Shown: piece after piece, positions 28,855 through 37,212 of the stretch
Layout: the number at the start of each line of letters is the position of its first letter
How positions within the stretch are numbered: position 1 is the stretch's first letter
Source: Pseudorhodoferax sp032153935
GTDB taxonomy: Bacteria > Pseudomonadota > Gammaproteobacteria > Burkholderiales > Burkholderiaceae_C
Length of the DNA: 64,000 nucleotides
NCBI RefSeq assembly: GCF_964253035.1
Contig: NZ_CAXUQL020000001.1
Location: forward strand, 3,596,001-3,660,000
Direction: 5' to 3'
Translations under genes and position numbers: made by a program
The notes under the pieces: generated by a model
Databases searched by the model: none
Seen by the model: the letters and a program-made list of their open reading frames with translations, nothing else
Told to the model about the DNA's origin: nothing

Positions 28855-30585
28855 ATGAGGTTTCTGTCCCGCCTGAACATCGGCCCACGGCTGGGCGTCG
28901 GCTTCGGCATCGTGCTGCTGCTGTCGGTCCTGGTCGGCGTGCTCGCGCTGCACCGGCTCAGCACCGTCAACGACGCGACCCGGGACATGGCCACCAACTG
29001 GCTGATGTCCATGGATGCGCTCGACGACTACCGTACCGACCTGGCGGTGGTCCGCGATGCCGAAGGCGCCCACCTGTCGGCCACCCAGGCCAGCGACATG
29101 GCCGCGCAGGAAAGCACGGTCAAGACCGCGCAGGCGGCGATGGACAAGAGCTGGCAGCGCTACGAGCCGCTGGTCGGCGAAGGCGCCGAACGCGCGCTGG
29201 CCACGAACGTCAAGAGCGCGCAGCAGGCCTATTTCGTGGCGCTGGAGAGAACCTTCGCCGCATCGCGCAAGGGCGCCGAGGCGGCGGAAGAAGCGCGCCG
29301 GCTCTACATGGGCGACAGCGGCAAGGCCTACGCCACGCTGGTGGCGGCGCTCAACAAGACGATCGCACTGCAGGTGGAAGGCGGCGACGCCGCCTACGCG
29401 CAGTCGCAGGGCGCGTTCTCGCAGGCGCGGCTGGAGGTCATCGGCATCCTGGCCGCGGCCGTGGCGCTGGGGACCGTGCTGGCCTGGCTGCTGACACGCT
29501 CCATCACCGAGCCGCTGGCGCGCGCGGTGCAGGTGGCGCAGACGGTGGCGCAGGGCGACCTGACCTCGGTCATCGAGGTGCAGAGCCAGGACGAGACCGG
29601 TGTGCTGCTGGCCGCGCTGCGCGAGATGAACGCGAAGCTGGCCACCATCGTGTTCCAGGTGCGCGACAGCTCGGACTCGATCTCCACCGGCTCCACCGAG
29701 ATCGCCAGTGGCAACAGCGACCTCAGCGCGCGCACCGAGGCACAGGCCAGCAGCCTGGAGCAGACGGCCGCCTCCATGGAGCAGCTGACCGCCACCATCC
29801 GGCAGAACTCCGACACGGCGCAGCAGGCGGCGCAGCTGGCGCAGTCGGCCTCCACATCGGCCCAGGCCGGCGGGCGCGTGGTGTCCGAGGTGATCCAGAC
29901 CATGCAGGGCATCTCGCAGTCCTCCTCCAAGGTGGCGGACATCATCGGCGTGATCGACGGCATCGCCTTCCAGACCAACATCCTGGCGCTGAACGCGGCC
30001 GTGGAAGCGGCGCGCGCTGGCGAGCAGGGCCGCGGTTTCGCGGTCGTGGCTGGCGAGGTGCGCAGCCTGGCGCAACGCAGCGCCGACGCGGCCAAGGAGA
30101 TCAAGGAGCTCATCACGCAGAGCGGCGACCGCGTGGAGAGCGGCGCCAGGCTGGTCGCGGAGGCCGGCAGTTCCATGGACGAGATCGTGGCCCAGGTGCG
30201 GCGTGTGAACGACCTGATCGCCGAGATCAGCGCCGCCAGCCGCGAGCAGAGCAGCGGCATCGGCCAGATCGGCGAGGCGGTCTCGCAGCTGGACCAGGTC
30301 ACGCAGCAGAACGCAGCCCTGGTGGAGGAGATGGCGGCCGCGGCCGACAGCCTCAAGAGCCAGGCCGTGCGCATGACGGGCGCGGTGGCGGTGTTCCGCG
30401 TGGCGGCGAATGCGTCTGCGCATCCCGAGCCGGCGTCCCGGGCGGTGGCGCCGACGCCGCCACGCAGCCCGCAGCGGCCGGCCGCCGTGCGTGCGCCTTC
30501 CGCGACCGCCGCGCGCGCCTTGCCGCCCAAGGCCAAGGCCACCAAGGAGAAGGCGACGGCAGAGGCGGACTGGGAGGCGTTCTGA
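28855..30585 (+). CDS. Methyl-accepting chemotaxis protein
   Basis: A 576-residue chemoreceptor. A transmembrane helix at 10-30, a periplasmic four-helix-bundle sensor to about 190 and a second helix at about 193-215 are followed by HAMP to about 268. The signalling domain follows, with the hairpin tip IDGIAFQTNILALNAAVEAARAGEQGRGFAVVAGEVRSLAQRSA near 365-405. Asp/Gln/Glu-rich methylation helices lie either side (SSLEQTAASMEQLTATI). The tail is Ala/Pro/Lys-rich and lacks the NWETF-type CheR/CheB pentapeptide. The sensor resembles the Tar/TarH group; ligand unknown. No other chemotaxis genes are nearby. Confidence 0.94.
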   Translation: MRFLSRLNIGPRLGVGFGIVLLLSVLVGVLALHRLSTVNDATRDMATNWLMSMDALDDYRTDLAVVRDAEGAHLSATQASDMAAQESTVKTAQAAMDKSWQRYEPLVGEGAERALATNVKSAQQAYFVALERTFAASRKGAEAAEEARRLYMGDSGKAYATLVAALNKTIALQVEGGDAAYAQSQGAFSQARLEVIGILAAAVALGTVLAWLLTRSITEPLARAVQVAQTVAQGDLTSVIEVQSQDETGVLLAALREMNAKLATIVFQVRDSSDSISTGSTEIASGNSDLSARTEAQASSLEQTAASMEQLTATIRQNSDTAQQAAQLAQSASTSAQAGGRVVSEVIQTMQGISQSSSKVADIIGVIDGIAFQTNILALNAAVEAARAGEQGRGFAVVAGEVRSLAQRSADAAKEIKELITQSGDRVESGARLVAEAGSSMDEIVAQVRRVNDLIAEISAASREQSSGIGQIGEAVSQLDQVTQQNAALVEEMAAAADSLKSQAVRMTGAVAVFRVAANASAHPEPASRAVAPTPPRSPQRPAAVRAPSATAARALPPKAKATKEKATAEADWEAF

Positions 30586-30595
30586 ACGCCGCAGG

Positions 30596-31372
30596 TCAGG
30601 CGCGCGTCAGGCGGATGCCGCCGTCGACCACCAGGAGCTCGCCCGTGGTCTTGGCCGCGCCCACGCCGAGCCACCAGGCCGCCTGGGCCACGTCCTCGGG
30701 CTGGATGATCTCGGCCAGCGCGGCGCGCTGCTTGTAGCTCTCCACCGACGCGGCATAGGTCGTCTCGCCCAGACCGTTCTTGAGCCAGGGCGAATCGACC
30801 AGGCCCGGCGCGATGGCGTTGACGCGGATCTTCGGCCCCAGCGCACGCGCCAGGCCGATCGTCATCGCGTTGAGCCCGCCCTTGGACGCCATGTAGGCGA
30901 TCGACGATCCCGCGCCCATGAACGAAGCGGTGGACGAGACGTTGACGACGGCGGTGACGGGGTGCTGCTCCAGCAGCGGCACGAAGGCGCGCGTCATCTG
31001 GTAGGCGCCCACCACGTTGACCGCGTAGATGCGCTGGAAGTCTTCGGCCTCCAGGCCGTCCAGGTTCTTCAGCGGCACGAAGCGCGTGGTGCCCGCGTTG
31101 TTGACCAGCACGTCGGTGCGGCCCCAGCGCGCCTGCACATCGGCGGCCAGCCGCCTGCAGTCGGCGTCAACGGAGACGTCGGCCCGGGCGACCAGCACGT
31201 CGGCGCCGAGCGCGCGGCATTGCTGCGCGACCGCTTCGGCTGGCGCCGGATCGCGCGAGTAGTTGACGGCCACGTTCCAGCCCTGGGACGCGTAGAGCCG
31301 CGCGGTGGCCGCGCCGATGCCGGAGGAGGAGCCGGTGACGACGCAGACCTTGCGTGCGGGTGCTTCTTGCAT
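30596..31372 (-). CDS. SDR family NAD(P)-dependent oxidoreductase
   Basis: A 258-residue classical SDR: cofactor motif TGSSSGIGAATA, NNAG at the fourth strand, catalytic Ser in VNVSSTASF, and YMASK with Tyr and Lys. The segment PKIRVNAIAPGLVDSPW completes the family pattern. It starts at ATG 31372 and lies 61 bp after the LysR stop on the same strand, next to the divergent isomerase/flavoprotein operon. It probably oxidises or reduces an intermediate of that pathway. It converges with the chemoreceptor gene. Confidence 0.93.
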   Translation of the reverse strand: MQEAPARKVCVVTGSSSGIGAATARLYASQGWNVAVNYSRDPAPAEAVAQQCRALGADVLVARADVSVDADCRRLAADVQARWGRTDVLVNNAGTTRFVPLKNLDGLEAEDFQRIYAVNVVGAYQMTRAFVPLLEQHPVTAVVNVSSTASFMGAGSSIAYMASKGGLNAMTIGLARALGPKIRVNAIAPGLVDSPWLKNGLGETTYAASVESYKQRAALAEIIQPEDVAQAAWWLGVGAAKTTGELLVVDGGIRLTRA

Positions 31373-31433
31373 GTTCGTGCCTTTCCTGGTTCGCTTGCCG
31401 GCCCAGTATCGGGCTGGCCAGCGGCAGGGCCTG

Positions 31434-32372
31434 TCACGCAGAGAGCAAGCGGCCGCCGCGCCGCAGCGCGTACGGCCCGTCGCCCGCGAGCGCCTCGCGC
31501 AGGAACTGCACGCAGGCCCGCACCTTGGCCGAGTGGCTGAGCCGCACCGTGCTGGCGGCCCAGATGTCGGCCGGCTGCGTGGTGCCGGGCAGCACGGGCA
31601 CGAGCCGGCCGGCGGCCAGGTCCTCGTGCAGGTCCCAGTCGGCCTGCAGCACGATGCCGTGGCCGTCGATGCCCCAGCCGCGCACGATCTCGGCGTTGTT
31701 GGACGCGAGCCGGCCCGTGACCTTGACCTTCTCCTCACCGGCCGGGCCGGCCAGGCGCCAGACGCCGAAGGCCTGGTTGCGGTCGCGCAGCACCAGGCAG
31801 TCGTGCCGGCTCAGTTCGGCCACGCTGGCCGGAACGCCGCGCCGCGCGAGGTAGCTCGGCGCGGCGCAGAGCAGGCGCGCACCGGCTGCGAGCTGGTGCG
31901 CCACCAGGTGCGGCTCGTCGACGGCGCCGACGCGCACGTCCAGGTCCACGTCCTCGGCGATCAGGTCGACGCGGCGGTCCACCGCGTCCAGCGTGATGTC
32001 CAGCGCCGGGTGGCGCTGCGCGAGCTGCGAGAGCAGGGGTCCGATGTGGCGCCGGCCCAGGCGAAAGCTCGTGGTCACGCGCAGCGTGCCGCGCGGGTCG
32101 ATGCGGCCGCCGGCCACGGTCTCGCCCAGGTGGTCCACGCCCTGGAAGATCTGCTGGGCCGCCGCGTAGACGCGCTCGCCGTCCTCGGTCACCGTCACGC
32201 GCCGCGCGGCGCGGTGGAACAGCATGACGCTCAGCGCTTTCTCCAGCAGCGCGATGCGCTTGCTGACATAGGCGGGCGAGGTGCCGAGCTCGGTCGCGGT
32301 GGCGGCGAAGCTGGCCTTGCGCGCGGCCAGGCAGAACACGCGCAGGTCGTCGAGCTGGAAGTTGAGGTTCAC
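31434..32372 (-). CDS. LysR family transcriptional regulator
   Basis: A 312-residue LTTR. The helix-turn-helix is LDDLRVFCLAARKASFAATATELGTSPAYVSKRIALLEKAL, and the effector domain starts near 90. GTG 32372 gives the usual MNLNFQLDDLRVF start; ATG 32396 would add eight residues. A perfect palindrome with T-N11-A spacing, TTCACGA-T-TCGTGAA (32368-32382), covers the GTG start, as expected for autoregulation. The gene diverges from a sugar-phosphate-isomerase-like/flavoprotein operon and precedes an SDR on its own strand, so it probably controls both. Confidence 0.92.
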   Translation of the reverse strand: MNLNFQLDDLRVFCLAARKASFAATATELGTSPAYVSKRIALLEKALSVMLFHRAARRVTVTEDGERVYAAAQQIFQGVDHLGETVAGGRIDPRGTLRVTTSFRLGRRHIGPLLSQLAQRHPALDITLDAVDRRVDLIAEDVDLDVRVGAVDEPHLVAHQLAAGARLLCAAPSYLARRGVPASVAELSRHDCLVLRDRNQAFGVWRLAGPAGEEKVKVTGRLASNNAEIVRGWGIDGHGIVLQADWDLHEDLAAGRLVPVLPGTTQPADIWAASTVRLSHSAKVRACVQFLREALAGDGPYALRRGGRLLSA

Positions 32373-32382
32373 GATTCGTGAA
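32368..32382. promoter_or_regulatory. LysR-box palindrome overlapping the lysR start codon
   Basis: TTCACGATTCGTGAA, a perfect odd palindrome with the T-N11-A signature of LysR binding sites. It lies in the divergent promoter region and covers the GTG start of the LysR gene. Confidence 0.6.
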
Positions 32383-32458
32383 TCATAGAACCACATCCGG
32401 CAGCTTGTTCATGCGAAGTGTCGTCAGTAGAGTGCCGCCTTCCCGAGGAGACACCCAC

Positions 32459-33274
32459 ATGACCCGCCCGATTTCGCTCGCCGCCCTCACGGTGCTGGAG
32501 CTGACCCCGCCCGCCATGGTGCGCTGCGCTGCCGAGGCCGGCTACAGCCACATCGGCGTCCGCCTGGTTCCCGCGACCGCCACCGAACCGCAGTACGACC
32601 TGGTGGGCGACACGCCCCTGCTGCGCGAGCTCGAGGCCGCGCTGGCCGACACCGGCGTGCAGGTGCTCGATGCCGAGATCTTCCGACTGCTGCCCGGCCG
32701 GCGCGTGGCCGACCACGAGGCCGCCGTCGCCACCGCGGCGCGGCTGGGTGCGCGCGAACTGCTGGTGGCCGGCAACGACCCCGACGACGCGCGTCAGGCT
32801 GACGCCTTCGCCGCGTTCTGCGCACTGGCCGGCCGCTACGGCCTGGGCGCGGTGCTGGAATTCATGCCCTGGACGCAAGCCAAGGACCTGGCCGCGGCAG
32901 CGCGCATCGTGGCGCGCAGCGGCTGTGCCAACGCGGGCGTGCTGATCGACCCCTTCCACTTCAGCCGCTCGCGCAGCCGGCTGGAGGACATCGCACTGGT
33001 GCCAGCCGCGCAGCTGCGTTACCTGCAGTTCTGCGACGTGCCGGCCGCCATCCCGCAGAGCATCGACGCGATCCTGGCCCAGGCGCGCGCCGAGCGGCTG
33101 TTCCCGGGCGAGGGCGAGCTGGATCTGGTGGCGCTGCTGCGCGCGCTGCCGGCCGGCATTCCCGTCAGCGTGGAGGTGCCGACGCAGACGCTGGCGCGGA
33201 CCGTGGATGCGACCGAGCGCGCGCGCCGCGCGCTGGCCGCCACGCGGCGCGTGCTGGCGCAGGTGGACCCATGA
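32459..33274 (+). CDS. Sugar phosphate isomerase/epimerase-like TIM-barrel protein
   Basis: A 271-residue AP-endonuclease-2-like TIM barrel: SLAALTVLELTPPAMVRCAAEAGYSHIGVRL, LEFMPWTQAKDL, VLIDPFHFSRS, YLQFCDVPA and SVEVPTQ. The Glu, Asp-x-x-His and terminal Glu positions match metal ligands of this superfamily. Members include isomerases and dehydratases of sugars and cyclic acids. GAGGAGA precedes ATG 32459. Its stop overlaps the flavoprotein start by four bases, so the two are translationally coupled. Exact reaction unknown. Confidence 0.88.
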   Translation: MTRPISLAALTVLELTPPAMVRCAAEAGYSHIGVRLVPATATEPQYDLVGDTPLLRELEAALADTGVQVLDAEIFRLLPGRRVADHEAAVATAARLGARELLVAGNDPDDARQADAFAAFCALAGRYGLGAVLEFMPWTQAKDLAAAARIVARSGCANAGVLIDPFHFSRSRSRLEDIALVPAAQLRYLQFCDVPAAIPQSIDAILAQARAERLFPGEGELDLVALLRALPAGIPVSVEVPTQTLARTVDATERARRALAATRRVLAQVDP

Positions 33275-34962
33275 GGCGCATCGACTGCGACCTGCTGGTC
33301 GTCGGCTCGGGCGCCGCGGGCCTTTCTGCTGCCGTCACCGCGGCCTGGCACGGCCTGCAGGTCGTGGTGGTCGAGAAGGCATCCGTGTTCGGCGGCGCCA
33401 CGGCCTGGTCGGGCGGCTGGATGTGGGCGCCCGGCAACCCCTTGGCGAAGCGCTCCGGCATCCACGAGGACCCACAGCAGCCGCGCACCTACCTGCGCAA
33501 CGAACTCGGCCCGCACTACGACGCGGCCCGCGTCGACGCCTTCCTCGACAACGCGCCGGCCATGGTGGCCTTCTTCGAGCAGCACACGGCTCTGCAGTTC
33601 GTGGATGGCAACGGCATCCCCGACATCCACGGCCAGGTGCCTGGCGCGGCCACGGGCGGCCACCAGCTGATCGCCGCGCCGTACGACGCACGCGGGATCG
33701 GCGCGCTGAACCAGCTGCTGCGGCCGACCATGCGCGAGACGGCGTTCCTGGGCATGCCCATCATGGCCGGTGCCGACCTCGGTGCTTTCCTGAGCGTGAC
33801 GCGCTCGGCGAAGTCCTTCCTGCACGTGGCCGGGCGCTTCCTGCGCCATCTGCGTGACCTCGCGCTGCACGGCCGCGCCATGCACCTCGTCAACGGCGTG
33901 GCGCTGATCGGGCGGCTCGCCAAGTCGGCGCAGGACCTGCGGGTGCAACTGATCGCCTCGGCCCCCGCACAGCGGCTGTTGCTGGAGGAGGGTGCAGTGC
34001 GCGGCGCCGTCGTCGTCGTGGACGGCGGCGAAACCGAGATCCGTGCCAGCCGTGGCGTGGTGCTCGCGGCGGGGGGCTTCCCCAACGACAGCGTGCGCCG
34101 CCAGGCCTTGTTCCCGCGCACGCCCACGGGCCGCGAACACCTGGCCTTGCCGCCGCAGACTTGTTCGGGCGACGGCATCCGCCTGGGCGAGGCGGCCGGT
34201 GGCGTGCTGGCGACCGATCTGGCCTCGCCCGTGGCCTGGGCGCCGGTCTCGCGCGTGCCGCATGCAGACGGCACCGTCGGCCACTTCCCGCACATCATCG
34301 ACCGCGGCAAGCCCGGTGTGATCGGCGTGCTGTCCACCGGCCGGCGCTTCGTCAACGAGGCCGACGGCTACCACGACTACACGGCGGCCATGGTGGCGCA
34401 GGCGCCCGCAGGCGAGGAGGTCTGCTCCTGGCTGGTCTGCGACCACCGCTTCCAGCGCCTGTACGGCCTGGGCCATGCGCGGCCCTTTCCGCTGCCCGTG
34501 GGCCCGGCCCTGCGCAGCGGCTACCTGCGGCGCGGTGCCACCATCGAGGCGCTGGCGCTGGCTTGCGGCATCGCGCCGCAAGGGCTGGCCGACACCGTGC
34601 GGCGCTTCAACGAACATGCGCGCCGCGGCGAAGACCCGGAATTCGGCCGTGGCTCCACGCCCTACAACCGCAAGATGGGCGATGCGCTGCACCAGGGCCC
34701 CAACCCCTGCGTGGCGCCCATCGAACAAGGCCCGTTCTACGCCGTGAAGGTGCTGCCTGGCAGCTTCGGCACCTTCGCCGGTCTGCGCACCGATGCCCAT
34801 GCGCGCGTGCTGGATGCCGGCGGCACGCCCATCGCCGGCCTGTACGCCGTGGGCGCCGACATGGCCAGCGTGCTGGGCGGCTGCTACCCCTCGGGCGGCA
34901 TCAACCTGGGGCCGGCCATGACATTCGGCTACATCGCCGGCCGCCACGCGGCCGGGGCGTAG
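33271..34962 (+). CDS. FAD-dependent oxidoreductase (fumarate reductase/3-ketosteroid dehydrogenase type)
   Basis: A 563-residue flavoprotein. The dinucleotide motif is LLVVGSGAAGLSAAVTAAWHGLQVVVVEK at the N-terminus, with GGATAWSGGWMWAPGN next. GVVLAAGGFPND lies mid-protein, and the C-terminal FAD-binding part is YAVGADMASVLGGCYPSGGINLGPAMTFGYIAGRHAA. This layout matches succinate dehydrogenase/fumarate reductase-like flavoproteins, including 3-ketosteroid dehydrogenases. It probably desaturates a cyclic or acyl substrate in the same pathway as the isomerase-like protein it overlaps (ATGA). Confidence 0.92.
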   Translation: MRRIDCDLLVVGSGAAGLSAAVTAAWHGLQVVVVEKASVFGGATAWSGGWMWAPGNPLAKRSGIHEDPQQPRTYLRNELGPHYDAARVDAFLDNAPAMVAFFEQHTALQFVDGNGIPDIHGQVPGAATGGHQLIAAPYDARGIGALNQLLRPTMRETAFLGMPIMAGADLGAFLSVTRSAKSFLHVAGRFLRHLRDLALHGRAMHLVNGVALIGRLAKSAQDLRVQLIASAPAQRLLLEEGAVRGAVVVVDGGETEIRASRGVVLAAGGFPNDSVRRQALFPRTPTGREHLALPPQTCSGDGIRLGEAAGGVLATDLASPVAWAPVSRVPHADGTVGHFPHIIDRGKPGVIGVLSTGRRFVNEADGYHDYTAAMVAQAPAGEEVCSWLVCDHRFQRLYGLGHARPFPLPVGPALRSGYLRRGATIEALALACGIAPQGLADTVRRFNEHARRGEDPEFGRGSTPYNRKMGDALHQGPNPCVAPIEQGPFYAVKVLPGSFGTFAGLRTDAHARVLDAGGTPIAGLYAVGADMASVLGGCYPSGGINLGPAMTFGYIAGRHAAGA

Positions 34963-34965
34963 TGC

Positions 34966-36153
34966 TCAGCGGCGCAGCCACCAGGCCAGGCCTGAGGCGC
35001 CAGCCGCCAGCGCCATCACCGTCGCCCAGCCGGCGTTGGCCAGCAGCGTGGCGCCCAGCGCCGAGCCGGCGGCCATGCCGACGAACATGCCCGTCAGCAG
35101 CACCGCATTGAGCCGGCTGCGCGCGGCCGGGTCGATGCCGTAGACGATGCTCTGGTGCGCCACCAGCGTGGCCTGCACGCCCAGGTCGAAGGCCACGGCG
35201 CCCAGGGCCAGCAGCACCAGCTGCGCGGCCACCGGCAGGCTGGCACCCAGGCCCATGGCCACGAAGCTCACGGCCGCGAGGCCCGCACCCAGCCGTGCCA
35301 CGCGGGCCGGGCCGCTGCGGTCGGCCAATCGGCCCGCGAGCGGCGCGGCCAGCGCGCCGGCGGCGCCGGCCAGGCCGAAGGCGCCTGCCACGCTCGCGCC
35401 GATGTGGAAGGGCTCGGCCTGCAGCATCACGGCCAGCGTGGACCAGAACGCGCTGAAGCCCACCGACAGCAGGGCCTGCGCGGCCGTGGCACGGCGCAGG
35501 GCAGGGTGCTTTCGCCACAGCTGCGCCAGCGAAGCCAGCAGCGCGCCATAGCCCAGCTGCGTCGTGGCCACGAAGCGCGGCAGCAGCCGCCAGGCGGCCA
35601 GCCCCACCGCCGCCACGCCGACGGCCGCGCCCGCGTAGACCGCGCGCCAGTGCCAGTGCTCGGCCACGAAGCCGCTGACCACGCGCGAGAGCAGGATGCC
35701 CAGCAACAGCCCCGTCATGACGGTGCCCACGGCCTTGCCGCGTTCGGCCGCCGGCGCCAGCGTGGCGGCCGCCGGCACGATGTCCTGCGCCAGCGTGGCG
35801 GCCAGGCCGATCGCCAGGCTGGTGGCCAGCAGCAGGTGCAGCGAAGGCGCGACGGCCGTGGCCAGCAGCATGGCCGCCAGCACGGCGGCCTTGACGAGGA
35901 TGATGGCGCGCCGGTCGAAGCGGTCGCCCAGCGGCGCCAGCAGCGCGATGCCCAGCGCATAGCCCAGCTGCGTGAGCGTGGGCACGGCGCCGGCCGCGCC
36001 GGGCGTCGCCTGCAGGTCGGCCGCCATGCGGCCCAGCATGGGCTGGCTGTAGTAGAGCGCGGCCACCGACATGCCGGCGCCTGTGGCCAAGAGGCCCAGC
36101 AGCGGCGCCGGCAGGGCCGGTACCCCTTCGGTCTTCATATTCAACGTTTGCAT
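34966..36153 (-). CDS. MFS transporter (drug/aromatic efflux type)
   Basis: A 395-residue transporter with 12 hydrophobic segments: SVAALYYSQPMLGRMAADL in the first helix, GYALGIALLAPLGDRFDRRAIIL carrying the conserved G-D-R-x-x-R/K loop, GKAVGTVMTGLLLGILLSRVVSGF and the second-half loop PLAGRLADRSGP. This subgroup is annotated as efflux. ATG 36153 has GGAAGG upstream. It diverges from a LysR gene 97 bp away, which probably regulates it. It converges with the flavoprotein gene. Confidence 0.92.
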   Translation of the reverse strand: MQTLNMKTEGVPALPAPLLGLLATGAGMSVAALYYSQPMLGRMAADLQATPGAAGAVPTLTQLGYALGIALLAPLGDRFDRRAIILVKAAVLAAMLLATAVAPSLHLLLATSLAIGLAATLAQDIVPAAATLAPAAERGKAVGTVMTGLLLGILLSRVVSGFVAEHWHWRAVYAGAAVGVAAVGLAAWRLLPRFVATTQLGYGALLASLAQLWRKHPALRRATAAQALLSVGFSAFWSTLAVMLQAEPFHIGASVAGAFGLAGAAGALAAPLAGRLADRSGPARVARLGAGLAAVSFVAMGLGASLPVAAQLVLLALGAVAFDLGVQATLVAHQSIVYGIDPAARSRLNAVLLTGMFVGMAAGSALGATLLANAGWATVMALAAGASGLAWWLRR

Positions 36154-36236
36154 GATGCCTTCCTTCCAGGATTCAATGCCATGAAGTGTCTCCGCGCATG
36201 CTCCCTCTTGGAAGTACCGTAGCTCGCACAATTGCT

Positions 36237-36251
36237 ATACGCTTGGCGTAT
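36237..36251. promoter_or_regulatory. LysR-box palindrome overlapping the second lysR start codon
   Basis: ATACGC-TTG-GCGTAT, a perfect palindrome with T-N11-A spacing (T36238 to A36250). Its last two bases belong to the ATG start of the LysR gene. It lies in the MFS/LysR divergent promoter. Confidence 0.6.
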
Positions 36252-37212
36252 GAACGACACGACATCGGGCCCTGCGGCGGGCGATCGGCTGCTGCTCATG
36301 GACACCTTCGTGCGTATCGTCGAGGCCGGCAGCCTGTCGGCCGCGGCGGCGCAGCTGCAAGCGACCCAGCCCACCGTCAGCCGGCGGCTGCAGCTGCTGG
36401 AGCGCTCGCTGGGCGTGCGCCTGCTGCAGCGCTCCACCCACGCGATGCGGCTCACGGTGGATGGCGAGCGCTGTTTTGCGCGTGCCAAGGAGCTGCTGGC
36501 CAGTTGGGCTGCATTCGAGGCCGAGCTGCGCGGCGCCCAGCAGGAGCCCGAGGGCACGCTGCGCGTGGCCATGCCGCATGCCTTCGGCCAGGAGCGCTTC
36601 ATCGCGCCGCTGGCCGGCTTCCTGCGCGCGCACCCGCGCGTGTCGGTGGAATGGCTGTTGCGCGACGACGTGCGCGACTTCATCGCAGCCGGCATCGACT
36701 GCGCCGTGCAGGTGGGCGAGCCGGCCGACCCCTCGGTGGTGGCCGTGCGCCTGTCCGAGGTGCCGCGCATCGTGGTTGCCGCGCCGCGGCTGCTGGGCGG
36801 CACGCCGCCGCCGCAGGACGCACACGAACTGGCGGCGCTGCCCTGGCTCGCGCTGCAGACCTTCTACCGCCACGAGATCGCGCTGCGCCACCGCGCCAGC
36901 GGCCGGCTCGCGCGCATCGCGTTGCAGCCGCGCGTGGCCACCGACAGCCTCTACGCACTGCGCAGCGCTGCATTGGAAGGGCTGGGCGTGTGCGCAGGCT
37001 CGGCCTGGCTGCTGGAGGACGACATCGCCCAGGGCCGGCTGCTGCACCTGGCGCCGCAGTGGGAGGCGGCGCCGCTGCCCGTCTACATCGTCTACCCGCA
37101 GGCGCGCTACTACCCTTCGCGGCTGCTGCGCTTCGTGGCGGCGATGCGGGAGGCGGTGCCGGGGTTGACGGGCGCGCAGGAGGGACGGGGTGGAACAGCG
37201 CCTCAGGCGTGA
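36250..37212 (+). CDS. LysR family transcriptional regulator
   Basis: A 320-residue LTTR. The helix-turn-helix reads LLMDTFVRIVEAGSLSAAAAQLQATQPTVSRRLQLLERSLGVRLLQRS; the effector domain contains ALPWLALQTFYRHEI and GLGVCAGSAWLLEDDI. ATG 36250 is preferred because the family starts close to the HTH. Its C-terminus (GAQEGRGGTAPQA) overlaps the 3' end of the convergent integron integrase gene by 10 bp, so the last residues may derive from the integron boundary. It probably regulates the divergent MFS gene and itself through the overlapping palindrome. Confidence 0.92.
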   Translation: MNDTTSGPAAGDRLLLMDTFVRIVEAGSLSAAAAQLQATQPTVSRRLQLLERSLGVRLLQRSTHAMRLTVDGERCFARAKELLASWAAFEAELRGAQQEPEGTLRVAMPHAFGQERFIAPLAGFLRAHPRVSVEWLLRDDVRDFIAAGIDCAVQVGEPADPSVVAVRLSEVPRIVVAAPRLLGGTPPPQDAHELAALPWLALQTFYRHEIALRHRASGRLARIALQPRVATDSLYALRSAALEGLGVCAGSAWLLEDDIAQGRLLHLAPQWEAAPLPVYIVYPQARYYPSRLLRFVAAMREAVPGLTGAQEGRGGTAPQA

